A stretch of DNA of 12,017 bases, from positions 1 through 12,017 of the forward strand of contig JAFPAS010000056.1 of the NCBI GenBank assembly GCA_017424205.1, in the 5' to 3' direction. Positions within the stretch are counted from its first letter, which is position 1, and every line of letters starts with the position of its first letter. Source of the stretch: Prevotella sp. GTDB lineage: Bacteria; Bacteroidota; Bacteroidia; Bacteroidales; Bacteroidaceae. The notes beneath the pieces are model-generated. The model was not told the origin of the DNA, searched no databases, and was given only the letters and a program-made list of their open reading frames with translations. The position numbers and the translations under genes are program-made. Shown one piece after another: positions 1-6,753 of this stretch.

Positions 1-947
1 CAGTATTCAAGTGCAGAGAGATCGTATCGTGTGATATCTTCGCGTATAAGGAAGCGGTAGATTGTTGGAGGAGCACAGAATGATGTGATTCTGTAATGTG
101 ACATCACACGCAGAAGGTCTGCAGGACGGAATGGTCCCTCATAGTCGTAGACAAAGACTGTCGCACCAGAGAGCATCTGTCCGTAGAACTTGCCCCACAC
201 GGCTTTGCCCCATCCGGTATCTGCAAGTGTGAGATGTAATGACCCTTCATGCACATTGTGCCAGTATTTTGCTGTAATAATATGTGCGAGAGGGTATGAA
301 TAGTCGTGCATTACCATCTTCGGCTCGCCTGTCGTTCCGCTAGTGAAATAGAGAAGGAAATTGTCGGTCACCTTATTGCGCTCTGGCTTTATGAATGGTT
401 CAGCCTCGTTGAGTCCTCGCCAGAAATCATACCATCCATTAGGCACTGTAGGACCTATCGATATGCAGTGGCGCAACATTGGGCAGAAGCGTACTGCTGT
501 CTGTATATTGCTGGTGATAGGTTCATCTCCGCAGGCTATAATGCAACTGATGCCAGCCATATGGCAACGATACATGATGTCTTTGCTGGTAAGCATGTGG
601 GTGGCAGGGATGACAACCGCGCCTATCTTATGAAGTGCCACCATGGTATACCACCATTCTATGCGGCGCTTAAGTATGAGCATCACACGGTCGCCTCGCT
701 CTACTCCTATGCTCAGGAGGAAAGAAGCGCAACGGTCTGTGATCTCCTTAAATTCGCGATATGTCACACGCTTTTCTTCTCCCTTGTCGTTAGTCCATAG
801 TATAGCTTCTTTTTCTGGCGACTCAGCTGCGTAGGCATCAATTACATCGTATCCGAAATTAAAGTCTTCTGGAATATTCACTTCGTAATTTTCCAGAAAT
901 TCCTCGTATGATGCAAAATCTACCTGCTTAATGTACTTCTCAATCAT
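1..947 (-). CDS. AMP-forming acyl-CoA synthetase (medium-chain ACS type), partial at 3' end
   Basis: The first 315 residues are read from an ATG at 947 leftwards off the window edge. This stretch is missing from a simple complete-ORF scan because the gene is cut. The enzyme family activates a carboxylic acid with ATP to an acyl-adenylate and transfers it to CoA in the cytoplasm. Visible evidence is the adenylate-forming P-loop YFTSGTTGEPKM at residues 200-211, then DTGWGKAVWGKFYGQM at about 243-258, which resembles the medium-chain acyl-CoA synthetase group more than classical acetyl-CoA synthetase. The N-terminal half of the AMP-binding domain starts near residue 30. The start is secure: an in-frame TAA lies 13 codons or fewer upstream and a promoter -7 box lies about 50 nt upstream. 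Family members are usually about 550 residues, so the C-terminal domain with the catalytic lysine is outside the window. Substrate cannot be told from this part. Confidence 0.93.
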   Translation of the reverse strand, partial: MIEKYIKQVDFASYEEFLENYEVNIPEDFNFGYDVIDAYAAESPEKEAILWTNDKGEEKRVTYREFKEITDRCASFLLSIGVERGDRVMLILKRRIEWWYTMVALHKIGAVVIPATHMLTSKDIMYRCHMAGISCIIACGDEPITSNIQTAVRFCPMLRHCISIGPTVPNGWYDFWRGLNEAEPFIKPERNKVTDNFLLYFTSGTTGEPKMVMHDYSYPLAHIITAKYWHNVHEGSLHLTLADTGWGKAVWGKFYGQMLSGATVFVYDYEGPFRPADLLRVMSHYRITSFCAPPTIYRFLIREDITRYDLSALEY

Positions 948-995
948 GTTGTCTTGTTTTTAAAAGCACATAAATGTACTTGTTCAAATGCTCAG

Positions 996-1003
996 CAAAA
1001 TTA
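996..1003 (-). promoter_or_regulatory. Predicted -7 box for the acyl-CoA synthetase gene
   Basis: On the minus strand this reads TAATTTTG, matching the Bacteroidetes TAnnTTTG element. It lies 48 nt from the start codon at 947, giving a leader of about 40 nt. I see no TTTG at the expected 19-21 bp further upstream, so the promoter is incomplete or weak by consensus. Confidence 0.5.
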
Positions 1004-1071
1004 CTTATTATGACAGAAAAGATGGAATTAATTAACATTTTTTTAAGTAATAGAGCGATAAAAAAAGATTT

Positions 1072-1101
1072 TCTGCACACATAGTATTTTATATGTGCAA
1101 T
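1072..1101 (-). terminator. Possible weak hairpin terminator or structured leader element
   Basis: TGCACACATA and TATGTGCA form an imperfect stem around an AT-rich loop. On the minus strand the hairpin is followed within a few bases by a run of seven T near 1058-1064. It lies between the DUF1593 gene and the promoter of the acyl-CoA synthetase, so it could stop residual read-through. The stem has a bulge and the T run is offset, so the call is weak. Confidence 0.25.
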
Positions 1102-1238
1102 AAAGATGTGAATTTAGTATAGGTTTGATAATTAGAAACTTACATAGGACAAAATATTATCAGCATAAAAGATAATTGCTCCAATACGATAGTCCAGACT
1201 GCATCAACTTGCTTGTAGTCAAAGGATTGGGCAAAGAA

Positions 1239-1292
1239 ACGGATTGCACACAAAAAGAAAATGTGCAATCCGTCACCAGATTGCACATTTTC
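1239..1292 (-). terminator. Terminator region of the DUF1593 gene with two overlapping, mutually exclusive hairpins
   Basis: Two perfect stems share their central arm. Stem 1 pairs 1257-1270 (GAAAATGTGCAATC) with 1279-1292, 14 bp with an 8-nt loop. On the minus strand it runs directly into a T-rich stretch (1251-1256), as in a Rho-independent terminator. Stem 2 pairs 1239-1250 (ACGGATTGCACA) with 1262-1273, 12 bp with an 11-nt loop, and is followed on the minus strand by TTTCTTTG. Both cannot form at once. The position, about 40 nt after the DUF1593 stop codon, fits a transcript end for that gene. The remainder of the 948-1329 gap holds only the promoter and weak hairpin listed separately. 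Confidence 0.6.
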
Positions 1293-1329
1293 CTTCTCTT
1301 GTACACTACTATCTGTTATCTGTACTCTG

Positions 1330-2799
1330 CTATCTATTGTCCATCCACTTGAAGCGCTTTTCCCAGTCACGCATAACGGCTTCTCGCCATACGGACACCG
1401 TAGCAGCACCTTGCCATTGGCTATTATGTTCGGCATAGTCTTCATAGTCAGACTTACCGCTCTTAAGCGATTCTGCGCCACAGTCGGTCCACCATGTCTT
1501 TCCGACTGTGTATGGCTCAGACTTTATAGTCGGACTGACAGTAGAGTATTTTCCTACCGCGGGCCACTGGCTGCCAACGGTAAAGACTCCTTCGTGTGAC
1601 GGGAATCCTGGTATATCAGACGTGATGGTATAGGCAAGTGTTGCTGGAGCTTTTGGAGAATAAGTCACCACATATATTCCGTTGCCTAAATAACAGCCTT
1701 GCCAATTCTGCTTGTCTGTACGCATGGTGAATGCTCCACGCTCACCACGCAAGATGTGCGCCGGGCAGTCTGTGCCTTCAAGCACAGGACCCTTCAGATG
1801 CCATTCCATAACAGAATATACTGGAACCGTGTCTGCGCTGCACAACGCTCCGGTTATCACGTAGCGCGGTGATTGGCTCATGAGTTCGAAGCGTCCTCCC
1901 CAATGGTCGGCAGCAGGATCGTCGGCGTCAAATGCTTTGCCCTGACGGTCTTGCCCCATCAGATACAGCAGAGTCGGAGTATCACCCATCTTTGCTATTC
2001 CCTTGTAGTAATTTATGAAATCTTCGCCCATGATGCCATGGCCTTTCATAGCTTTCTCATAAAACAGCGCCTGATATGGAGTCTGCTCTTTAGCGTCTGT
2101 AATAAATCCACGATACGAGGCATTATTCTCTATAAACCAGAGGTTTGGATGATGTTCCACGATATAGCGGTAGCCGTCGCTACCCCATTTCTTATTTGGT
2201 CCGCCTATCCAGTATATGCGTATTTTCTTCTCAATATCTGGTGCATCATGAAGAGCCTGAGCAACATCTTCGAGAGCTCCCCATACAAGCACCCAGAGCG
2301 GACGGCTGTCGGCACGGCGGGCACACTGAATAATCCACTCGGAACCTTCGGTAGGGCTGTCCCAGCCTTTAAGCGAGCATCCCCCGCGACGTCCTTGCTT
2401 CGTAATACTGCGAAGATAGTTTGCCGATGGGTATTTACTGCCTGGCATAACAATGGAGCTGCTGTCATCATTGCTGCCTGAACACAACTTTTTCTGCTCG
2501 GTCTTGAGTCCGCGACGAAGCGCAGGAAGGTCTTTCTCATACATATCAATCATACGCAAAATCTCTTCCTTATTACCTTCTCCAAAGGATGGTGATGACA
2601 CAAGTCCTTCAATATCAAATTCGTTGCTATACATAAGCAGGTGGGTCATTGACTGGTTGTCGTCAGGATCCGTGCCGCCTATGTCTGTACTGATGAGGAT
2701 GCGATGACGCTGCGGAGATTCTTTCTTATCAGCATACGCAGATGCCGACACAGCAATAAGCAGCACAATGATAATTATTGTTCTGAACTTAAGTTTCAT
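1330..2799 (-). CDS. Secreted DUF1593 / Sde182-like nucleoside-hydrolase-fold protein
   Basis: A 489-residue protein with an N-terminal signal peptide: basic MKLKFR, a hydrophobic run at residues 7-20, and likely cleavage after ASAYA near residue 23. It is therefore exported. The mature start RHRILISTDIGGTDPDDNQS (31-50) resembles the aspartate-rich calcium and ribose binding motif at the N-terminus of nucleoside hydrolases, with D39, D44, D46 and D47. That arrangement is typical of the DUF1593 family (cellulose-binding Sde182, N-terminal nucleoside-hydrolase-like domain). The region after about residue 390, with PATLAYTITSD, fits the family's small C-terminal beta domain. Length is normal for the family. 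Such genes often sit near polysaccharide-use loci, but here there is no SusC/SusD pair or glycosidase beside it, so the substrate is unknown. The first ATG is used because the signal peptide begins there. Confidence 0.85.
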   Translation of the reverse strand: MKLKFRTIIIIVLLIAVSASAYADKKESPQRHRILISTDIGGTDPDDNQSMTHLLMYSNEFDIEGLVSSPSFGEGNKEEILRMIDMYEKDLPALRRGLKTEQKKLCSGSNDDSSSIVMPGSKYPSANYLRSITKQGRRGGCSLKGWDSPTEGSEWIIQCARRADSRPLWVLVWGALEDVAQALHDAPDIEKKIRIYWIGGPNKKWGSDGYRYIVEHHPNLWFIENNASYRGFITDAKEQTPYQALFYEKAMKGHGIMGEDFINYYKGIAKMGDTPTLLYLMGQDRQGKAFDADDPAADHWGGRFELMSQSPRYVITGALCSADTVPVYSVMEWHLKGPVLEGTDCPAHILRGERGAFTMRTDKQNWQGCYLGNGIYVVTYSPKAPATLAYTITSDIPGFPSHEGVFTVGSQWPAVGKYSTVSPTIKSEPYTVGKTWWTDCGAESLKSGKSDYEDYAEHNSQWQGAATVSVWREAVMRDWEKRFKWMDNR

Positions 2800-2864
2800 T
2801 TACCAAATTTCATTAGTTAGTCGTATAGATAATTTCATAATATCAAGAAGAACGTCTGTCATGA

Positions 2865-2920
2865 ATAAAAAAAGAACCAAGAGAAATTAATATTTGTACA
2901 TATAAAAATCTCTTGGTTCT
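2865..2920 (-). terminator. Rho-independent terminator after the rubredoxin gene
   Basis: AGAACCAAGAGA (2873-2884) pairs perfectly with 2909-2920 over 12 bp. On the minus strand it is followed by a run of seven T (2867-2873). The 24-nt loop is AT-rich and may pair further. It starts 30 nt past the rubredoxin stop codon and separates that gene from the DUF1593 gene. Confidence 0.8.
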
Positions 2921-2949
2921 GTTTCTATTATAACTCGTCAGACGAATTA

Positions 2950-3108
2950 TTATGCTTCAGAAAACATGTCCTTGCCTACAGAGCACAAAGGGCATGCAAA
3001 ATCTTCTGGAAGGTCTTCAAATGCGGTACCTGGCTCAATGCCTGCCTCTGGCGAACCTACTTCTGGGTCATACTCCCAACCACATACGTCACATACATAT
3101 TTTTTCAT
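2950..3108 (-). CDS. Rubredoxin
   Basis: A 52-residue small iron protein that carries single electrons in the cytoplasm. The two iron-binding loops are present: CDVCG at residues 6-10 and CPLC at 39-42, so the four cysteines are C6, C9, C39 and C42. The family hallmarks YxCxxCGxxYDP and PGTxFEDLPxDFxCPxC are intact, and 52 residues is standard. An upstream in-frame ATG would give a 103-residue reading, but those extra residues are AT-rich, unlike any rubredoxin extension, and cross the predicted promoter; the start at 3108 ([10 protein letters not shown]) is therefore chosen. In anaerobes rubredoxin commonly feeds rubrerythrin or superoxide reductase in oxygen and peroxide defence. No partner gene is adjacent, and the flanking promoter and terminator suggest a single-gene transcript. 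Confidence 0.96.
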   Translation of the reverse strand: MKKYVCDVCGWEYDPEVGSPEAGIEPGTAFEDLPEDFACPLCSVGKDMFSEA

Positions 3109-3154
3109 AATTGTTTTGTGTTTAAGTGTTAGTAATTCATTATTTTTGATGCTA

Positions 3155-3162
3155 CAAAGATA
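3155..3162 (-). promoter_or_regulatory. Predicted -7 box for rubredoxin
   Basis: The minus strand reads TATCTTTG, a TAnnTTTG match, 46 nt before the rubredoxin start at 3108. The expected -33 TTTG is not clear. The sequence upstream to about 3240 is extremely AT-rich. Confidence 0.55.
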
Positions 3163-3300
3163 CGATATAAATTTCAGATTGTGGATATTATGTTTATTAA
3201 AAAATACAAAATGTATATTTTTTATATTTTGCATACATTTTTCTACAAACCACCACTGCATTCATGTAATGCGCATCATCATATTCTGGCAAATGGTTTA

Positions 3301-3340
3301 AAATAGAAAAGACTCGCAAGCAGTGATGCTTGCGAGTCTT
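3301..3340 (-). terminator. Rho-independent terminator of the first tRNA-Val gene
   Basis: A 14-bp perfect stem (3309-3322 with 3327-3340) has a 4-nt loop and a GC-rich core, GACTCGCAAGCA. On the minus strand it ends in TTTTCTATTTTAAA. It begins 1-2 nt after the tRNA 3' end. Confidence 0.9.
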
Positions 3341-3341
3341 G

Positions 3342-3419
3342 TAGTGGGCGTTGACGGATTCGAACCGCCGACCCTCTGCTTGTAAGGCAGATGCTCTGAA
3401 CCAGCTGAGCTAAACGCCC
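3342..3419 (-). tRNA. tRNA-Val (anticodon UAC), copy 1
   Basis: A full cloverleaf can be drawn: acceptor GGGCGTT/AACGCCC, D stem GCTC/GAGC, anticodon stem TCTGC/GCAGA with loop CTTACAA giving anticodon TAC, and T arm GGCGG TTCGAAT CCGTC with one G-U pair. The discriminator base is A at 3345. The genomic sequence after it is CTA rather than CCA, so a correct CCA end would need trimming and CCA addition. The mature body is 3345-3419. It is identical over 75 nt to the second copy at 11442. Confidence 0.97.
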
Positions 3420-3439
3420 TAATTTCTTAATTGCGGGTG

Positions 3440-3471
3440 CAAAGGTACGACTTTATTTTTTACCACACAAA
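3440..3471 (-). promoter_or_regulatory. Strong promoter of tRNA-Val copy 1
   Basis: The minus strand shows TTTG (3468-3471), a 20-bp spacer and TACCTTTG (3440-3447), a consensus Bacteroidetes housekeeping promoter. The leader begins CACCCGCAA, the same as at the second tRNA-Val gene. A/T tracts spaced by about 11 bp lie upstream (3493-3530). Confidence 0.85.
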
Positions 3472-3493
3472 TTTTCGCTGGCCTTTCTTCTCT

Positions 3494-3514
3494 TTTTAAC
3501 ACTCTTTTAACACT
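3494..3514. repeat. Two direct copies of TTTTAACACT upstream of the tRNA promoter
   Basis: Copies lie at 3494-3503 and 3505-3514, period 11 bp, next to a longer T tract at 3522-3528. They sit just upstream of the -33 box of the tRNA promoter, where an UP-like or intrinsically curved element would act (inference). Confidence 0.5.
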
Positions 3515-3546
3515 TCAAGGCTTTTTTTCTTCATATTTCATAAGGT

Positions 3547-4209
3547 TCAGCCTCTTATTTCTTCTGCCCTGATGCCAAGTGCCGCCATAAGCGAATAACC
3601 TAATATTTCTGTACGCGAAGGGATGCCTGTAAGCGGTTGCATGGCAAAGGTTGTAATGCGTTTATCCTGACATTCTCTGTCAAGGAAACGTAATACTGGC
3701 GTTAGTATTGCGAACGCTGGAGAATTTGCATCATCAAGATCAGGCACTAGCATTATACGCTTCACCTGCTCTACATCAGCCATCGCACTGAGCACATCGG
3801 ATATGATATCAATCTTCGTCATGCTTTCGCTATTCTCGTCAGCAGCAACCGTATGGAAAACAAACTCGCCCATATCACCGCTGAACGCCTGTCCATTGAG
3901 TACATGTCCGCTATCGGCTGTATGGTCATATGTTCCAGGATTGAAATTTTGCATTTCTGCCGACTCCTTGCTATGAACAAGTATGACGTGTGTGACGGTT
4001 TTTTTCTGTTCCTTCGGATCTGTTATTCTTCGGCATCCTCCATCCATAGCTATACATTCAACCCACTGCGCCATATCGGCCTGCGGGATATGACGGCCAA
4101 TCATACGTTCGAAGTTTACTGTCAGATTGAACGCTACGCTATCAATATAGTCGGCATCGGCGATTATCACATTCTCGCCCCATAATATATCATTTGTATT
4201 TAACTGCAT
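3547..4209 (-). CDS. Conserved Bacteroidales protein of unknown function (DUF6621-like)
   Basis: A 220-residue soluble protein with no signal peptide and no membrane segment. It starts MQLNTNDILWGENVIIADADYID and contains acidic blocks and an alternating hydrophobic strand-like pattern, such as RIMLVPDLDD at about 154-163. I see no catalytic motif that I can name. The layout, downstream of the RecD-like helicase and near the DUF3822 gene, matches what I remember for the small Bacteroidales family DUF6621. That family assignment is from memory of the sequence style and context, not from a search. The start at 4209 follows an A-rich leader typical of this phylum. The 183-nt gap to the helicase may contain a separate promoter, so cotranscription is uncertain. 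Confidence 0.75.
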   Translation of the reverse strand: MQLNTNDILWGENVIIADADYIDSVAFNLTVNFERMIGRHIPQADMAQWVECIAMDGGCRRITDPKEQKKTVTHVILVHSKESAEMQNFNPGTYDHTADSGHVLNGQAFSGDMGEFVFHTVAADENSESMTKIDIISDVLSAMADVEQVKRIMLVPDLDDANSPAFAILTPVLRFLDRECQDKRITTFAMQPLTGIPSRTEILGYSLMAALGIRAEEIRG

Positions 4210-4318
4210 ATGTTTTATTTTTTTATTACTTAAGTTCTGAAGTAAAAGTAAAAATGTAATTAAACCCGCTTACGAGTGGAAGTTATAAGAGAACAATACA
4301 ATCTGGAAAAACAATATC

Positions 4319-4326
4319 CAAAGCTA
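4319..4326 (-). promoter_or_regulatory. Possible -7 box for the DUF6621-like gene
   Basis: The minus strand reads TAGCTTTG, a TAnnTTTG match, about 110 nt upstream of the start at 4209. No clear TTTG is found at -33. It would give a long leader of about 100 nt. Confidence 0.35.
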
Positions 4327-4392
4327 TCGTCTTCAACTTTCCTCTACCTTTAAAACAATCTGGCTGCTTGTCTGTAACACTACTGCCAACGG

Positions 4393-5838
4393 CTATGATT
4401 CTGCTTCGGTCTGTTCCTGTCGCCAATTGACAAGATAAAGATGATTTGTTGCACGTGTAAATGCCGTATACAGCCAGTGAATGTATGATGGTGTGAGCAT
4501 ATCGTCTGTCATATATCCCTGATCAAGATAAACTTGCTCCCACTGTCCACCCTGTGCCTTATGGCATGTTACAGCGTAGGCATATTTCACTTGAAGCGCA
4601 TTGAAGTATATGTCGTTGCGCATTTTTTCCATCCGCTCACGCTTAACGGTGATATGGGCATAGTCTGCCAAGACATTATTATATAATAGCTCTTGCTCTT
4701 CACGCGTTAGTGCTGGAGCTTCGCTCTGCAGGGTGTCAAGAATGGCTGTGACCTGAAGTTCATAGTTATCATAGTCTGGAAACTCAATGGTGATATCTGC
4801 AAAGCGGAAACCATAGAGTTCTCTCATATTTCTTACACGACGCACTATGCAATGGTCGCCATTGGCCAGAAAGGCTGGTGTGTTTTCGTCTGCAGAGTCT
4901 TTTGTCCAGAAATAATTGTTCTTCACAATCATCAGGCGGTCGCCTGATGCTATTTCCTCTTCACGTCCCAGCACTTGATTTCTAATGCCGTTATTATAGA
5001 TGTTCGCCCTCTTATTGCTTCTCGTCACCACTATCGTTTCGTCCATTCCAGCATAACTATAGCTCGATGCAAGTCGCTCTATTATTTCTGCCCCATGGCA
5101 GATACTAATGTCATCGAATCCAGCAAATCTAATCTTCGGCAGTTCTGTCATCCTGTCGTACGTTATCATGTGGCGTATTTTCGTTGCATTGACCAGTATT
5201 CCCGAACCTTCTGCCTGCCGGAGCACCTCCAGCAAATCATATTCGCTGACATCAAGACCGTAGCCTGCAACGAACGATGCCACAAGAGCTGGCGATTCGT
5301 CACATCCTACAGGTGGCAACTGCGCAGTATCGCCAATGAGCATAAGCGCACAATTGCGACCACCATAAACATACTGCACCAAATCGTCGAGCAGATTTCC
5401 GCTACCAAAAGTGCTATGTTCATCGTAAGAGGATGAAGCCGAGTTTATCATCGACGCCTCATCAACAATAAACAATGTATCAGCATGCAGATTCTGATTA
5501 AGCATGAATCGTCCGTCAAGATACGAACGCTGACGGTATATCTTGCGATGTATGGTATGCGCCTGACAGCCCGTGCCTAAACTGAAGACTTTTGCGGCAC
5601 GTCCCGTAGGTGCCAACAGCACCACTTTCTGCTTAAGGTCAGTCATAGCACACACCAAAGCACGTGCCACCGACGTCTTACCCGTACCAGCAGAGCCTCG
5701 AAGTATCATTGCCGAATGACGCTGGGGAGTGCGGTCGGCAAGGAATCGGCTTATACACTCAATGGCTTCATGCTGCCCTTCCGTCGGAATGAAGGGCATA
5801 CGACTTTCTATATTATATAGCCATTCAGATGCAATCAT
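4393..5838 (-). CDS. RecD/Pif1-like superfamily 1 DNA helicase (ATP-dependent)
   Basis: A 481-residue compact helicase that would unwind DNA 5'-3' using ATP (family inference). Visible motifs in order: Q-like TEGQ at 19-22; Walker A GSAGTGKT at 48-55; motif Ia with APTGRAA at 76-82; motif II DEAS at 126-129; motif III GDTAQLPPVG at 169-178; LRQ at 206-208; motif V-like TCHKAQG at 424-430; motif VI TAFTRA at 458-463 near the C-terminus. This is the AAA_30 plus UvrD_C_2 layout of RecD2-like proteins, without the long N-terminal region of true RecD2. Bacteroidales often carry such a short stand-alone version. It is divergent from the DUF3822-rsmD-dnaG block. The start at 5838 lies 5 bp after a -7 box, so the mRNA is probably leaderless. 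A repair or recombination role is likely but not shown here. Confidence 0.92.
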   Translation of the reverse strand: MIASEWLYNIESRMPFIPTEGQHEAIECISRFLADRTPQRHSAMILRGSAGTGKTSVARALVCAMTDLKQKVVLLAPTGRAAKVFSLGTGCQAHTIHRKIYRQRSYLDGRFMLNQNLHADTLFIVDEASMINSASSSYDEHSTFGSGNLLDDLVQYVYGGRNCALMLIGDTAQLPPVGCDESPALVASFVAGYGLDVSEYDLLEVLRQAEGSGILVNATKIRHMITYDRMTELPKIRFAGFDDISICHGAEIIERLASSYSYAGMDETIVVTRSNKRANIYNNGIRNQVLGREEEIASGDRLMIVKNNYFWTKDSADENTPAFLANGDHCIVRRVRNMRELYGFRFADITIEFPDYDNYELQVTAILDTLQSEAPALTREEQELLYNNVLADYAHITVKRERMEKMRNDIYFNALQVKYAYAVTCHKAQGGQWEQVYLDQGYMTDDMLTPSYIHWLYTAFTRATNHLYLVNWRQEQTEAES

Positions 5839-5843
5839 GTCTG

Positions 5844-5875
5844 CAAAATTATATAAAATATCCGATTAATGCAAA
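5844..5875 (-). promoter_or_regulatory. Promoter of the RecD-like helicase gene, leaderless configuration
   Basis: The minus strand shows TTTG (5872-5875), a 20-bp spacer and TAATTTTG (5844-5851). Only 5 bp (CAGAC) separate the box from the ATG at 5838. Transcription is expected to begin at or within a few bases of the start codon. Confidence 0.75.
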
Positions 5876-5915
5876 AAATCTGCATACGACATTCTTAATT
5901 CTTCTTTTTTTTCTG

Positions 5916-5923
5916 TAATTTTG
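5916..5923 (+). promoter_or_regulatory. -7 box of the DUF3822 gene, leaderless configuration
   Basis: TAATTTTG lies 5 bp before the ATG at 5929, the exact mirror of the helicase side. The -33 position holds only a T-rich stretch (TTCTTAATT, then eight T) and no TTTG. Confidence 0.65.
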
Positions 5924-5928
5924 CAGAC

Positions 5929-6753
5929 ATGATTGATAATAACATACGCCAGCCAAGAACCATAATACGTATAGGACAGCAGTCGCTGATGTTCCTTATG
6001 CCAGAGGTGTGCGTCACGAATGCTGACGGGCAACGCTCTGTCACACCCTTGCGCTTCGAACCATACACTGTGAAAAGCGGAATGTCAATGGCAGCCAACC
6101 TAAGAGAGGCTTTTAGGGAAAGCGAAGTTCTGGGCTTAGCAAGCAATAGAGTGCAGGTGATAATCGATGCACCTGTCATGCTTATACCTATGGAGGAATA
6201 TAACGAAGAAGAGGCCCCTGAGCTCTTTAAGCACACCTTCACACATAACCCAAATGATGTTGTCATGTGTCACGTTGTGCCAGACTTGAACAGTGTAGCA
6301 GTCTTCTCAATAAACAAAGACCTGCGCATGGTAATTACAGACCATTACTCTGACGTGCGCATTATGCCACTTCTGGTGCCTGTATGGAGACACATGCATC
6401 ACAGAAGCTACGCCGGACATACACGCAAGGTCTACGCATACTTTCACGACGGGCAGTTGTCGGTTTTCTCTTTCTCAAAAAACCGCTTCAGATTTGCCAA
6501 CACATTCCAAGCAAAAGAGCCATCTGACGCAGCATACTTCATACTGTATGTATGGCAGCAACTCGCTATGGACAGCCGTAAAGACGAGCTCTATATCGCT
6601 GGAGAGGCTCCAGACTATGAGACTCTTCGCTCTGATCTGAAGCGCTACGTACAGAACGTATATGGCGTAAACCCATCTGCCGAGTTTAACCGCGCACCAA
6701 TAACACAGGTGCCACGAGTAACTTATGATATTGTCTGTCTATGCGAATCGTAA
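5929..6753 (+). CDS. DUF3822 family protein
   Basis: A 274-residue cytoplasmic protein with no signal peptide or membrane helix. The sequence style (PYTVKSGMSMAANLREAF at about 45-62, VIIDAPVMLIPMEEYNEEEAPELFKHTF at about 78-105, YAYFHDGQLSVFSFSKNRFRFANTF in the second half) matches the DUF3822 family, which is largely confined to Bacteroidetes and usually sits directly before rsmD. I recall that the family may have an actin-like ATPase fold, but no nucleotide-binding residues can be assigned by eye. Its stop codon overlaps the start of rsmD by 13 nt, so the two are probably translationally coupled. The start is fixed by a -7 box only 5 bp upstream. Function is unknown; context hints at a role tied to ribosome or RNA metabolism (inference). 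Confidence 0.88.
   Translation: MIDNNIRQPRTIIRIGQQSLMFLMPEVCVTNADGQRSVTPLRFEPYTVKSGMSMAANLREAFRESEVLGLASNRVQVIIDAPVMLIPMEEYNEEEAPELFKHTFTHNPNDVVMCHVVPDLNSVAVFSINKDLRMVITDHYSDVRIMPLLVPVWRHMHHRSYAGHTRKVYAYFHDGQLSVFSFSKNRFRFANTFQAKEPSDAAYFILYVWQQLAMDSRKDELYIAGEAPDYETLRSDLKRYVQNVYGVNPSAEFNRAPITQVPRVTYDIVCLCES

Larger units (their letters stand above)
5832..5935. repeat. Perfect 20-bp inverted repeat covering both divergent start sites
   Basis: The left arm 5832-5851 reads CAATCATGTCTGCAAAATTA, and the right arm 5916-5935 is its exact reverse complement. The spacer is 64 bp. Each arm carries a start codon (minus ATG at 5836-5838, plus ATG at 5929-5931) and a TAATTTTG box. The match stops abruptly at both ends. 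Confidence 0.95.

Noticed and set aside
306..800. 164-codon plus-strand ORF
   Set aside because: It lies entirely opposite the acyl-CoA synthetase, which has clear family motifs. The plus-strand peptide has no recognisable features.
1873..2481. 202-codon plus-strand ORF
   Set aside because: It is antisense to the DUF1593 gene, which has a signal peptide and family motif. Likely a shadow frame.
3109..3261. N-terminal extension of rubredoxin to a 103-residue protein
   Set aside because: The extra codons cover the predicted -7 box and an AT-rich spacer, and no rubredoxin family has such an extension. The internal ATG gives the exact family length.
4975..5436. 153-codon plus-strand ORF
   Set aside because: It is antisense to the RecD-like helicase and has no recognisable domain.
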